From positions 1,116,001 to 1,180,000 of the forward strand of contig CP087215.1 in the NCBI GenBank assembly GCA_020912385.1: a DNA stretch of 64,000 bases, read 5' to 3'. A program made the position numbers and the translations under genes. Below are positions 12,112 through 23,488 of this stretch, one piece after another. The stretch comes from Neofusicoccum parvum (taxonomy: Eukaryota > Ascomycota > Dothideomycetes > Botryosphaeriales > Botryosphaeriaceae). Under the pieces are notes generated by a model. It saw only the letters and a list, made by a program, of their open reading frames with translations. It did not search any database and had not been told where the DNA came from. The number at the start of each line of letters is the position of its first letter. Position 1 is the first letter of the stretch.

Positions 12112-12397
12112 ATCGACTAGAGAACTAGTTCAATATTTGCAGCATGCACGAAAATGTAGGAATACCGGTTTTTTCATTGCAAGATTCTTGTGCTGCCGTG
12201 ACCATTCGACGAGCAGAAAGACCATTCAGATGCTGGTCCACCCAACCCACTCAAAAATCACAATGGTAGCCGAAAAGAAGCCCTTTCGATGGCTTCGGTA
12301 GAGGCATTCCCCGGTTGTTTACCTATCCCATAGATCGAACGATGAACAAACGACTGTTTAGACTGCCGACATTGGCCTGATTGCCGCACTATCCAGC

Positions 12398-14655
12398 TCA
12401 AGGATTCATATGCCCCCACGCATCGAGGTCTGCGAAAAGCCCTTGCCACATCGGCGCCTCAAAAGTGGTCCCGAGGTCGATGTAGCCTTGCATAAGCGCA
12501 TCCAACCCATTGCCACCATCTCCGCCCGCGTGTTCCGGAGCGAACAGCGGAACGGTGTTGGCCTGCGCCGGCCAGGCGGCAGCGCCGACGTCGAACGCCG
12601 CTCCGGCCGGATTCCCGTTCCCGGGCGCGCCGCGGCCCTCGGTGGAGACGGAGATGCTGTGCTTGCAGAGGATGTGGGTGAAGGTCTGGAGCAGGTTGTC
12701 GGCCATGCGCGAGTTCCTGGCCGCGCGCTCCAGCATCGTGCACGCCTCCATGATGGCCGCCCGGTAGTGCGCGGCCTGCTGCTGGGGGGCCGCCGCCGCC
12801 CCGGCCTCGCGGCCCCGCGCGCTGTACGCCTGCTTGTTGTAGCTCAGCTCCATCACCAGGATCATGGCCGCCATGAAGATGTGGTGAATGATGGCGGCGA
12901 GCCGCGTCGGGAAGAATTCCGAGGCCCCGTCTTCCAGCTCGCCGCGGTGGCTGACTTCGAGGACGGTGTAGGCTGACGCCAGGCAGAGCTCCCGCGATCT
13001 CGCGTAGCGGGCGTCCGACATTCCCTTGAATAGTAAGGGTTGGTGTAACTTGCTCCTCCTGATGTGCAATTCTATGTGGATCATGTTCCGCTGGCTGATC
13101 ATGTGTGGGTTGTCAGCCACAATCTGAAGACTGGAAGAGCGGGATGCTGGATCAAGACGGAAGAAGACAGGGAGATCATCGAGGAAAGTCTGGAATTTAG
13201 CGTCCATGTCGAGGGCAATATCGTACTCCAGGTTGTGAGAGGGCACCAGAAAGGGCGGCAGCTGGTCCGTGATTGTCCTACAGAGTTCCGCCAGCCGAAT
13301 CTGCTGGAGAAAGAAACTCATGCTCGTGGGCTTAGCTAAGTCAGTATTTCCAATTCTACCATCTATTGGGATGTCCTTGTCGTCCATGTTCAACGGGAGG
13401 TCGACACGCATGTGTCTGGGCTGAATAAAATATGTGCCTTCTGGATGGCCCCCGGTGAAGGCAAGAAGCCTAAGCTCCATCAGCTACAGCCACACGTCAC
13501 GAAAAGCAACACCAGTGCCTACCAATCCTTTGCGGCCAAGTGCCACCACACCCTCCTCTTCATTTCGTTTTCAATGGCTGCGCTGGCAGAGCCGCAGATC
13601 GGCCTCTGGGGAAAGTCGACTCTGTGCAAGCCGAGATCTCGCGCCATGGTAAGGGCCATGTTCTGGATAGCACGGGTGCGCGACGAATACCCCTCGGTGT
13701 GGTAGAACAGTGAAGATGCGATGATCATGGCCTGCACGTCCTCCAGCGAACTCATTCCCACACGGCGCGAAAGCTCCAGGACGTCTAAGGCGGCAATACC
13801 CCAGACACGGCCGGCCTCGAGTGCTTCCGGGGGAGACCGAAAGAGGTGGCGGGCGATGGGGGTCAGCCGCCAGAAATATGCGGTGCTGGCGAATATGGTG
13901 AGGAGCAAGGCGATGCGGCCAGGACTATAGTACTGCTCCGAGGGCAGTGAAGCGTATACCCTCGAAACGAGAGGACGGACAGTCGGGCTGTATAGGATGT
14001 GATGGTGGTAGTCGACGTGCTCGAAGTACCGCTGCATCAAGACAACGGCGTCGATCTGGGACGGCAGGAGAATGGACGAAGACGCATGGTCGAAGGAAGC
14101 AACTTTGGGACCGGTACCGGTGTGCTCGGCAGCCTGCACGTTTAGCCCACTGCACTTTCGAAATACCTTGACCGATGTTAGTTCTTCAGAGCTAAGCCTG
14201 TTGGCGGAAACACGCACGAGTGAGCGATCTCGCATGCCAGTCCGCTCAAATGACTGGTACTCCTTCCAGTGCGATTCGTCATCGCTCAGATTTGGCTTCT
14301 GTGGCACGAAGCTTGCAGGAAGCTGTTGGCCATATTCATCTTGTAAGCTTGGCGGCCGCGGCGCCGCTATGTCTGCAGACGACTGTCGGCCACTTGGTGT
14401 CAGAGGCGGCAACGGCTCGCCTCGACCCGACACGACAGCCTCCTCCAATCGCCGGAGACGGGCAAGGATCGCAGGAATCTCCCCGATTAGGGCCTCGTCT
14501 TTTTCAGAGTGCGCATGCTGTGGAAGAGGCTGCTGGAAGTTGCACGTGACACCTCGGGCAGAGCAGTTGGAGCAGGGTTGCTGGCGGTCGCACTTCAGCT
14601 TTTTCGACCTGCAGAGCTGACAGGACACAGGGTTCTGTCTGCGGTGCGTCTTCAT
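12398..14655 (-). CDS. Zn2Cys6 regulator with fungal_trans domain
   Basis: Two exons, 14655-13523 and 13469-12398 (intron 53 nt), encode 734 residues. The N-terminal zinc cluster is CX2CX6CX5CX2CX6C (CQLCRSKKLKCDRQQPC, then SNCSARGVTC). It is followed by a short linker and a helical segment (IPAILARLRRLEEAV) suited to dimerisation. The central part (MQRYFEHVDYHHHILY, then a long helical stretch up to the WWHLAAKDW region that spans the splice site) matches the fungal-specific transcription factor domain. The start is the ATG of MKTHRRQNPVSC; an upstream in-frame TTG is ignored. It lies between the quinone reductase and the hydantoinase-amidase pair and is a natural candidate regulator for that pair, but this is inference. 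Array 5 lies 80-110 bp upstream of its ATG. Confidence 0.87.
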
Positions 14656-15034
14656 GGTGCTGTGGGTGTGGGGACGATGCAATACTTACGTTGGTGCAAT
14701 GGGCAAGCGGGGGTTTCTGGTGAAGACGCCGTTTTCCCTGGACACTCCGCGGACTTTCCGAGCCCTCGCAGGCCACTAGTCCGCGCCAGGCAAGCCTAGA
14801 CCGGAGGGGTTGCCGTCCCCGCATGCTTTGTCCTCTCGTTAGATTGGTTGACTAGAGCCGCATAGTTTCTCTTGTTCTTCGTGCCATGCTTATTCGATCG
14901 TAGAGGTACACGCGAGGAGCTCAGCCGCAACGCAGACGGCACAACAAGACAGGCACAGATCATACCATACTCCAACAAACAACCGACACGAACTCCTAAA
15001 CATCAAACAGCCGCCGCCGACACCACATCCCTCC
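14656..15034. other. Promoter region of the Zn2Cys6 regulator
   Basis: 379 bp between the regulator start and the 3' end of the hydantoinase gene. It contains array 5 and otherwise nothing recognised. Confidence 0.5.
14735..14764. repeat. 11-bp array (array 5)
   Basis: Units at 14735 (TCCCTGGA), 14746 (TCCGCGGA, perfect) and 14757 (TCCGAGCC), 11 bp apart, 80-110 bp upstream of the regulator ATG at 14655. A further TCCGCGCC at 14780 is one base out of phase. Confidence 0.65.
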
Positions 15035-18000
15035 TCACAACTTCCCCACATCATCCAACACCCACCCCTTCTGCTCCCTCATCTCCCCAAACCACGTCTT
15101 CACGTACGGCTCCGCCACATGCGGCCCGTACGGCTCCTCCTCCCACTGCGGTCTCGGCGCCTTCATGCCCGTCTCCGCCTCGCACCTCTCCAGCAGCTCC
15201 TCCAACCCCCCACCGCGGTTGTACGTCACCTGGGCCCACCCGTCCGGCCTGCGCGCCCTGACCTCCGCCCTGAGCGCCTCGGTGGCCGCGACGTCGACCT
15301 CGAACCCGGCCTCCTCGGTCCACGCCACCACGACGCCGTACTTGGCGCGCGCGCCCTCGACCGTGACGAGGCGGCGGCGCACCTCCAGCGCGACCAGCTC
15401 GGCCGGGCGCTCCAGCGGGTCGCCCAGCCCGCCGCCGCCCCACGTGACCCACTCCAGCACGTCGCCGGGCCGGACGCTCAGGTGGTCCATCTTGCTGGGC
15501 AGGGGCTCGTAGACGGGGCGGTCGGTGCCATAGCTGTTGTAGCGCCAGATGCCCTTGCGGGAGCGGCTGCCGGGCTCGCCGCCGCCGACGCCCCACGGCT
15601 TGGTGAGCCAGCGGTCGTCGTGGATGCTGACCTCGCCCGCGCACAGGAAGCGGTACAGCGTGCGCTGCGCGTTGCCGCCGCGGTGGAACCCCGCCCCGCC
15701 GCTGTCCGCCACGCTCTCGTTGGCCTCCAGCCGCAGCGGGAAGTACAGCTCGATGCTCTCCGTCGGGATGCTCTTGATCGCCGGGAACAGGCAGTGGCAG
15801 TCCGGCCCGTCGCCGACCGGCCGCGCAGGCACCCCGCCGAACCCGATCTGGTACAGCAGGAACCAGTCGCCTGAGGGCTTGAAGCCGCTGTAGAAGAGAT
15901 GCGGCGAGTCGGAGAATCCGGCCGCGCTGCGGTAGGCGGCGTTGCGCTGCCCGAAGAGCGCCTGGATGACGTCCATGATGCGGCCGAGGAGGTGGGTGCG
16001 GCAGGAGAGGGCGGCCGGCCGGATGGGGCGCAGAATTGTGCCAGAGGGAATTTTCAGCGAGACGAGGTCGTGGAAGCCGTCGTTGACGACGCAGTGAGGG
16101 TCGTAGATGGCGAGGAGGAAGTAGCCGATGAACATCTTGAACATGGGCGTCGAGAGGTAGTAGTTCATGGAGGTTGAAGCTTGTGGACTGGTGCCGTCCC
16201 AGTCGAAGACGAGCCGGTTGCCGTCTTCCTTTTGCATCGAGCAGGAGATCGCCCATGGGCCGACACCCTGCCCGTTGTCGTCGATAAAGTCGGTGAAGCT
16301 ACTGCGCTCGTTGCCGATTTTGGTGCTGATGATTTGGCTTATGGCGGACCGGCACCGGTCGAGGAGGTCGTCGCAGGCGGCCTGGTAAACTTCTGTGCCG
16401 TAGCGCTCACACAGCTTAAGAGAGTCAGCAAAGGGCCTGTATGTGGAAGAGGGTTGTGTTTACCTCGCAAACACGAATAGCAGCGGTTCTACAGGCAGCA
16501 ACCAACGCAGTAACATCACTCTGGAACCACTCTGGAATTCTACTGTTCCGACAGAAGACCGTCATCAAGTCACTGTTGAAGACACCCTTGGAGTAGAGCT
16601 TGACAGATGGAATCTGCAGGCCATCCTCGAAGATGGTGGTGGCGTTGATGCTCATGGAGCCAGGCACCTTTCCTTGTACGTCTCTGCAAACCATCAGCAT
16701 CAGGCGGATAATTACGGAAGGCAATACTCACGTCAAGTGACCAAAATTGGCTGCCCATCCAACAATCTTCCCATTGTACCAGATGGGCAGGAGCACGATG
16801 ACGTCGTTGAGATGGGAAACAGCACCCTCGGTCTCGTAAACGTCATTTGTCACGAACACATCACCCTCCTCAATTGTGCCTTTCCAATTCTTCAGGAATT
16901 GCGTGATGAAGCTGCCGAACTGGCCAACCAGCATCTGTCCACGTGTGTTGGTGATGACGTTGAATTCGTCCTGCTGGTCGCGGATGGCCGGACTCATGGC
17001 GCATCTCAGCATCAGCGTGTCCATCTCTCTGCGAATGCTGCCGAGAGCGCTGGCAATGAGCGTCGGGATAAGCGGGTTATTTACCACCACTTCCTTAGCG
17101 GACTCGGGCGTGTTGACCAGCTCCTCTGCCCACGTTTGCGCAGACTCATCAGGCCGGATGAGGATATTGCCCATGTTGTCAATTTCGCCGGTGAAGCCGG
17201 GCAGGATGAGCGTGTTCGAGTCCATCTCGGTGATGACGCAGGGGCCCGACACCTTGTAGCCCTTTTTAGTGATTGCACCACGGTCCCAGAAGATAGCCTC
17301 AACCTTCTCGCCGTTGCAGACGATGGGGCTACGTGAGATGATGGCGGACTCTGGCGGAGTGCTACTGGGTGCGTCTTCGATGGACTGGATGGTGACCTCA
17401 GGCGAGTCATCGGTGGCTTTGACGCGGAGGCGCATGATCTCAAGGTCAATGGTGTCGGGAAGAGAGAAGCTGAATTGCTGCTCATGGGCGGCGGCAAACT
17501 TCTTGCGGAGGAGAGCGAGGAGTTCGGAGGTTTCCGAGTTGAGATCCAGCTCCGTCATGCCCACTGTGAGCGTCAAAGCCTGACCCTTGTAGCGCATGTC
17601 GACCTGGTAGGAAATTTCGAGAGAAGGAGTGCTATTAGCAAGGGCCGTCTTCATAGTTTCCGTGCATCCGGATTTCAGATCTCCGTATGCGGACCTCAGC
17701 TCTTCCACAGAAACGTTTGAGAACAACTTGATGTACGTGCACGACTGTTCATGGCTCATCTTGGTGGTGGCATCTCCCTGGGCGCAAAGGATACCGGGAG
17801 CGGGAGGAATGATGACCGGGAAGGCACCAAGCAGCTTGCCCACCGCGTTGGCATGCAGCGGCCCGGCACCACCGAAAGCAACAAGAGCGAATTCGCGAGG
17901 GTCGTATCCCTGTTCGACTGAAACGAGACGTAGTGCGCCGTACATGGTCTCGTTAACCAGGTTGATGATACCCTCTGCAGCCTGTGTGACATCCATGCCC

Positions 18001-19344
18001 ATCTGAGTTGCAATGGACTCAACGGCAGAAGCGGCAGCCTGCACGTCAAGGCTAAACTTGCCGCCTAGAAGCTTCGAAGGGAGATATCCGAGGACGAGGT
18101 TGGCGTCTGTCACAGTTGCAGAGGTGCCGCCCTTACCGTATGCGGCTGGACCGGGAGAAGCGCCCGCCGACTCAGGGCCGACGCGCAATGCGGCAGTCAA
18201 CGAGTTGTAATTGGCGATGGAGCCTCCACCGGCACCAACAGTCCGCACGTCAACAGAGGGAGCTTTAACCGTGAGAGGCCCCACTACTGTCTCGCGGCGG
18301 AGGACGGCATTGGTGCCAGGAATGAGAGCGCAATCTGTCGAGGTGCCACCCATGTCGAGGGTGATGAGGTTCTTGAAAGGAGTGTTCTTGGAGACAACAT
18401 GGCCGACGCCAATGACGCCTCCGGCCGGTCCACTCATCAGGATGTTGACGGGCTGTTCACCCGCAAGGTCCACAGAGGTTAGGTCGCCGTCGGACTTGAG
18501 AATGCGGATCGTGTCGGTGTCTGGTGCAAGCAGCATCTTCAGGCCGTTCATGTATCTCTTGACAATGGGTTTGACAACTGCGTTGGCTGTTGTGGTGACC
18601 GTGCGCTCGTACTGTCTCCTGTCAGCTCCTGGAAATGTAACGAAAGCATTTGATTTACTTCTTGAATCTCAGGGAGAATTTCTGCCGATGTGACCACCTC
18701 CACATCGGGGCCAAACTCTTCTTTGAGAACCTCCCGGATACCCTCTTCGTGGGCGTTGTTGGCAAAGGAATTGAGCAGGCTGACGGAAATGGCCTCGGGC
18801 TTCTCCCTCTTCAACTCCTTTAGACTCGCTCTGAATGCCTCACGGTCCAGCGGGCGCACGATATCTCCCTGGATGGAGACGCGCTCCGGAGCTTCAACGG
18901 TTCTCTCCAGAGGAACAATGGGAGTGGGCTGCTGCCAGTTGATCCAGGCTCCCAGCCCGCCCGGAATCTGGGAGCGCCTCATGCTGAGGACATCCTTGTG
19001 GCCTTGGGTGACAATGAGCCCGGTCTTGACGCCCTTGCCCTCGAGAATGGCATTGGTGGCGGTGGTGGTGCCATGGTGGATGTAGTCGAACTTGCCGTCC
19101 CAGCCGTGGCTCTCCTTGAGCAGTTTCCGGACCTGGTCAACGCCCTCCTTGACGGCAATGCTCTGGTCGGTGACGTTGGTGGGGACCTTTGCGCGGACGG
19201 TCTTGCCCTCGGGCGTGATGACGCAGATGTCTGTGAAGGTGCCCTGTTGGACGGCAATCAGCGGGGCTTCTGGCGGGCTCCGGGCTGGGAGATACGCACA
19301 CCAACGTCTACGCCGAGCCGGTATCCTCTCGCAGTGGAAGCCAT
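15035..19344 (-). CDS. Hydantoinase A/B fusion (oxoprolinase superfamily)
   Basis: An ATP-dependent cyclic-amide hydrolase related to N-methylhydantoinase, 5-oxoprolinase and acetone carboxylase subunits. Five exons: 19344-19300, 19243-18659, 18611-16732, 16683-16464 and 16414-15035, giving 1369 residues. Exon 1 has only 15 codons (MASTARGYRLGVDVG) and joins to GTFTDICVITPEG, restoring the N-terminal nucleotide motif. The A part follows: ILMSGPAGGVIG and LDMGGTSTD near 295-303, then GAGGGSIA. The B part starts near residue 720 (NNPLIPTLIASALGSIRREM) with FNVITNTRGQMLVGQ, HLNDV and the glycine-rich WGGGGLGDP. The DVGGTFTD start is closer to the hydantoinase and acetone-carboxylase group than to classical 5-oxoprolinase, but the substrate cannot be read from sequence. 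It is head to head with the amidase. Confidence 0.88.
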
Positions 19345-19996
19345 GTCGCTGTCAGGGATCGCAGCGGCGCGCCAGCAGGCGGGAGGACGCCAGCTCAAGT
19401 ACCGGGCAGCGATTCAGGACGCCGGCGACGTCGGTGGGGGTTGCGAGCTCTCCGCGTCGCGCAGGACGCATGGCTGCAGCGCCGACCGGACATATCTGCA
19501 CCGCCAGCTCCAGCTGCACAACGGCCTATCACGACGGGCGCGGCGGAGGGATGTAAGGCACAGGGCGGCGCGCGATAAGACGCGATAAGCGTTTGTCAGC
19601 CGGAAGCGGCGCCCGATGAGGCAGCGACCGCCGCGCCGCCTCGATCGCCCATCTCACCCACCACCTCTGCGCCCGTCCGCCCAATCGCACGCCCTCCGCA
19701 GCCAGTCACGCCGGGTCGATAGCGCTGTGGCGTCCGGGAATAGCTGCGCGGAGATGGCTGCTGCCGCCCGCGTGGCTAGCGATAAGCCCGCCCCGAGGAC
19801 CCAGAGCTCCCCACTCTTCGCCGCTATCTGGACCAAGCAACCGCGGATGTCGCGCCGCGGCCAGTGTCCGCCTGGGAGCGGCGCTGCCGACGTCGGTGCC
19901 TGCGTGATGTAAGAGCGAGGACAAATATGTAGCCGCGAGAGCTGCAGAGATATTCACCAGCCCGTCTATCCAACAGCATCGCGCCTGTCAGCCAAG
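19345..19996. promoter_or_regulatory. Shared divergent promoter, hydantoinase / amidase
   Basis: 652 bp between the two start codons. It is GC-rich on the hydantoinase side and more mixed near the amidase. No TATA box, 11-bp array or clear inverted CGG pair was recognised. Co-regulation from this region is inferred only from the divergent layout. Confidence 0.5.
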
Positions 19997-22060
19997 ATGT
20001 CCGTGGTGTTCCTGAGCTCAGGTCCTCCGACAGGTACGACACCTGACCCGTCTCTGAGTTCTTGGTAGACTGATAACAACGACAGTGGACGTCCAGCGTC
20101 TCCGCGCCGTAGCGGCCAAGCACAATGTGACAGTCCCGCAAGAGGAAGAGGAACATTACAGGCACCTTCTCAACGGTCTTGACGCCACGGCAGATCACAT
20201 CAAAGACTTGCCTGAATACGAGGACCCCAGGCTCAAGATTGACCCGGAAACCCTCCCACGAATATGGTCGGAGCCAGCAGCAAATCCGCTCAATGCCTGG
20301 AGCCATCGCGTGCGTTCCAAAAACTGAGCACGAGGTTGGTTCGGAACGCATTGCAACACGCACAGTTCCATGGGCAGCTGAAGTATTCGTCCGGACGCAA
20401 ATGGAGAAGGAAAGAAGTATTAAAATTATCCGGATGAATGCTTCAACCGCCTGTGTCTGGACTTGATGCAATACTTTCCGCATCAACCTCGAAGCAGCTG
20501 AAAGAAACCGGCTGATAATATTCCCAGACTAATTTCAAATCTCCCAGCCCTGCAGACTCGCGTCTGGCTGGCCGCACTGTTGCTTTCAAGGACAACGTCT
20601 CCGTCGGCGGCGTTCCCATTACCGGCGGCACGTTCCCCGAGCTTCTTAGCGGCAAGTCTGAATATCCCATTTCCAAGATCGACGCCGTTGTAGTATCCCG
20701 AGTGCTACAGTCTGGCGGCACTGTAGCTGGGACGGCAACATGCGAGCACTTCAGCATGAGCCCACTCTCCTTCACGTCCGCCTCGGGCCCAGTGCAAAAC
20801 CCATGGCTCCCGGGCTTCACGACCGGCGGATCCAGCAGCGGCTGCGCAGCCCTCGTCGCCATCAACAGCGTCAAGGCCTGGCGGAAGCGGCACAACCTGC
20901 CCCCGATCGATGCGGAGCTGGGCGACGGGGTCGACATGGCGGTGGGCGGCGACCAGGGCGGGTCGATCCGCATCCCGGCGTGCTACAGCGGCATCTACGG
21001 GCTAAAGCCCACGCACGGGCTGGTGCCGTACACGGGCGTGGTCCCGCTGTTCCCGATGATCGACCACGCCGGGCCCATGGCGGCCAGCCTGGACGACCTG
21101 GCCGCCCTGCTCGCCGTCCTCGCCGGCTACGACGGCATGGATCCGCGCTGCACCCCGGAGACGCCGCTCCGCCAGCACGCGCCGAACCACCTCGCCGCGC
21201 TCGACGCCTGGCGCGCCGCCAAGCGCGCCGCCGGCGAGTGGACGCCCACGGCCGCCGGGCGTGGCCTGCGCGTCGGCGTCATCACCGAGTCATTCACCGT
21301 CGCGGGCCTCAGCCCCGCCGTCGTCGCCGCCGTGCGCGCCGCGGTCCAGCAGTTCGGCGCCGTCGGGGCCAGCGTCGAGGAGGTGTCGATCCCGGAGCAC
21401 CTGGTCGGGCCGTCGGTGTGGACGGTGGCGACGCGGGCGGGCATCGGGGCGTACGGGCTGCGGGGGGCGCCGGCACCGTTCCTGGCGCCGCCGGTGGCGG
21501 GCGTGGCGCCGCCGCCGCTGGACCAAGCCGCGTTCGAGCTGCTCAACCGGCACAACCCAGCCGTCGCGAACATGTGGTTTAACGCGACGCTGATGGCCGA
21601 GCGCGACGACTGCCACCGCCTGGTCGGCAAGGCGATAATGCACGCGCTCCAGCTGCGCGCCGCGTACGACCGCGCGCTCGACGGCGGCGCGTTCGACGTG
21701 CTGGTCGCGCCGGTGAACCCGCGCGTCGGGAGCAGGCATCCGGCGCTGGAAGGGAGCGTGGAGGACAAGATGCGGCCGGCGATTGGGGCGACGTTGAATA
21801 CGTGCCAGTTCAACGTTACGGGACGTGAGTGTCGAGTCTGTTCGTGACGAGTGGCTGTAGCTGACCATAGCGTGTGTTTAGATCCGGCGCTGAGCATGCC
21901 TGCGGGGTTCGCAGACGTGGAGGAGGGAGGAGGGAAGATGCCGGTGGGCATGCAGCTGGTGGCGAGGAGGTTCGACGAGGCGAGCATCCTGAAGGCGGCG
22001 GCGGCGTGGGAGGAGGGCGGGCTGGGGCTGGACAAGTGGGACGGCAGGCTGCCGAACTGA
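19997..22060 (+). CDS. Amidase-signature hydrolase
   Basis: Hydrolyses an amide to acid and ammonia through a Ser-Ser-Lys triad. Four exons: 19997-20033, 20086-20309, 20528-21824 and 21882-22060, giving 578 residues. The layout matches actinobacterial enantioselective amidases: a 90-residue N-terminal helical part, NPLNAWSHR, then LAGRTVAFKDNVSVGG with the catalytic Lys, TTGGSSSG, and VGGDQGGSIRIPA with the nucleophile Ser. The last exon starts GHPALSMPAGFAD, typical of the family's C-terminal part. Intron 2 (20310-20527, 218 nt) is about four times the usual length and contains a hairpin element. Exon 3 is strongly GC-rich. Divergent from the hydantoinase gene; the product of a ring-opening step is a plausible substrate (inference). 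Confidence 0.88.
20343..20480. mobile_element. Hairpin MITE-like element in amidase intron 2
   Basis: Two arms face each other. The left arm ends AGCTGAAGTATTCGTCCGGA (20376-20395) and the right arm starts TCCGGATGAATGCTTCAACC (20429-20448). Outside these, the imperfect pairing continues: CGGAACGCATTGCA on the left against TGCAATACTTTCCG on the right, so the arms reach about 52 bp around a 33-bp loop. It has no coding capacity and lies wholly inside the intron. Related arms occur at 50411-50484 and 51766-51864. Confidence 0.6.
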
Positions 22061-22516
22061 TGGATGCTTCTAGGAAGTGACCCCTTGAGCTGGCACACCA
22101 CGAACCCACAGTTGCTGGCCCACTGCTCAAAAGCTGATGGTTGGCCCGCAGCACAGAGCGGGATTTCCGCAACACTGGCGTGACTGCGGTTCGGAAGATC
22201 CTGATGGGAAAGAAACGAGACGATAACTTGACTGTCCAACATTCAGATACAGTAATTGCTACTGCAATGTAACCTCGAGAGCACCAGGAAGCGAAGTAGG
22301 AGCGTGACCGATGATGTGGTTGCTGGGTAGCGGCGAAGTGGGACTCTCCTGAAAAAGAAAGCCACACCATCCAACTGCTCTTTGGCGGGAAATTTCCGCG
22401 GGTAGAGCGATGGTGAACGAGAGCTGCGGTTTGATGAAGGCGAGGACACGTGATGCTCGGATGGCGATGGAATGTGGTCGGCTCAACTTTCAGACGCGCT
22501 TCACCCGCACCCCACG

Positions 22517-22540
22517 ACCCACGACCCACGACCCACGATC
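22517..22540. repeat. 7-bp microsatellite
   Basis: CACGACC repeated about four times head to tail with a degenerate end. No function is apparent. Confidence 0.6.
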
Positions 22541-23440
22541 ACCCGCTGCACACCGCGCCGCCCTGGGGCCAATTTCCGTGTCTGCTCGCATGCCACTGCT
22601 CACCAAAGCGCCAACGAAGCGAGCTCTGAAGCCGACGAAGCGGACACGGACGGGCGGCGGTGCTACGTCTCGCAACACACCCCACCCCGGCCGCGAATGA
22701 CAGCTCGCAAGTCGCATGCGGTGCGACACGACCATCGCCAGGAACATGGCCTCCGCCGAACCTCTGCACTACGCACTGCCGCTCCGCTCCCGCCGCTGCG
22801 CCTCGCCGTTTACCGCCCCTCTCGCGTCGGCCACCATCCGGACGGGACCCGCGACGCTGGCAGCTTATCCCACGCTTGCGCCCGTGGCCGACGACGCCCG
22901 TGTGTGTCCGTTGTGCGTCCTGTACGATACATCACTCCCTTCCCCGGCATAGACCACCGCACTCTTCCGGACTCCGGTGCACGTCTCGTCACCCGCTTCC
23001 GATGCAAGATGTCCGTCCCGTCGCCTAAGTCCCCTGTCGCCGATCCAACAATCATCTTAGATCCCCTGCTCCGAGCCATCGGGGAGACACCGCGCATCTC
23101 CGCCTCCTGCAGCTCTTTCTTTTTGTCTACAGCGCACACCCGTGTCTGCTGCCGCAGCTGGCGACGATGAGCAGTCAGATGGGAGGCGGCACATCTACGG
23201 ATTACCAGCCAATTTGTTTCCTGTCCCTGCAGCACAGGCGCAATCCTACCAGCTTGATCCCTCCGCCGCACCGACCTAAATGCATGCTTGGTCCTCACCT
23301 CCCTCTTGCTCCAGCAGCATCGTTGTCTCCTTCCTCATCTCTGTCCTGAAAGCACGGCATCTGTGCCGTCGCTGCACTCGGCGCGCCAGCAGCATCGCAG
23401 CGTTTCGGCTGCTTCTCAATCCTCTGTCCTGCGGCGTGGT

Positions 23441-23473
23441 GCTGCTGCTGCTGCTGCTGCTGCTGCCGCTGCC
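23441..23473. repeat. GCT trinucleotide repeat in a 5' leader
   Basis: Eight perfect GCT units followed by GCC and GCT variants, ending 15 bp before the ATG of the rhodopsin-like gene at 23489, so it is probably transcribed as untranslated leader. Confidence 0.7.
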
Positions 23474-23488
23474 ATCCCCAAACTCGCC

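Larger units (their letters stand above)
22061..23488. other. Intergenic region
   Basis: No gene is supported. Near 22517-22540 a 7-bp unit (CACGACC) is repeated four times. The right end (23441-23473) is a GCT trinucleotide run that must lie in the 5' leader of the next gene. The frames in between are short and lack family resemblance. Confidence 0.5.

Noticed and set aside
15051..16256. 401-codon minus-strand frame overlapping hydantoinase B
   Set aside because: Arg/Pro/Leu-rich shadow frame in GC-rich DNA; the neighbouring frame carries the hydantoinase B motifs and connects to spliced upstream exons.
20310..20351. TGCGTTCC / GGAACGCA inverted repeat read as a regulatory hairpin
   Set aside because: It lies in the amidase intron at the edge of the MITE-like element and is better explained as donor-site sequence next to that element's outer arm.
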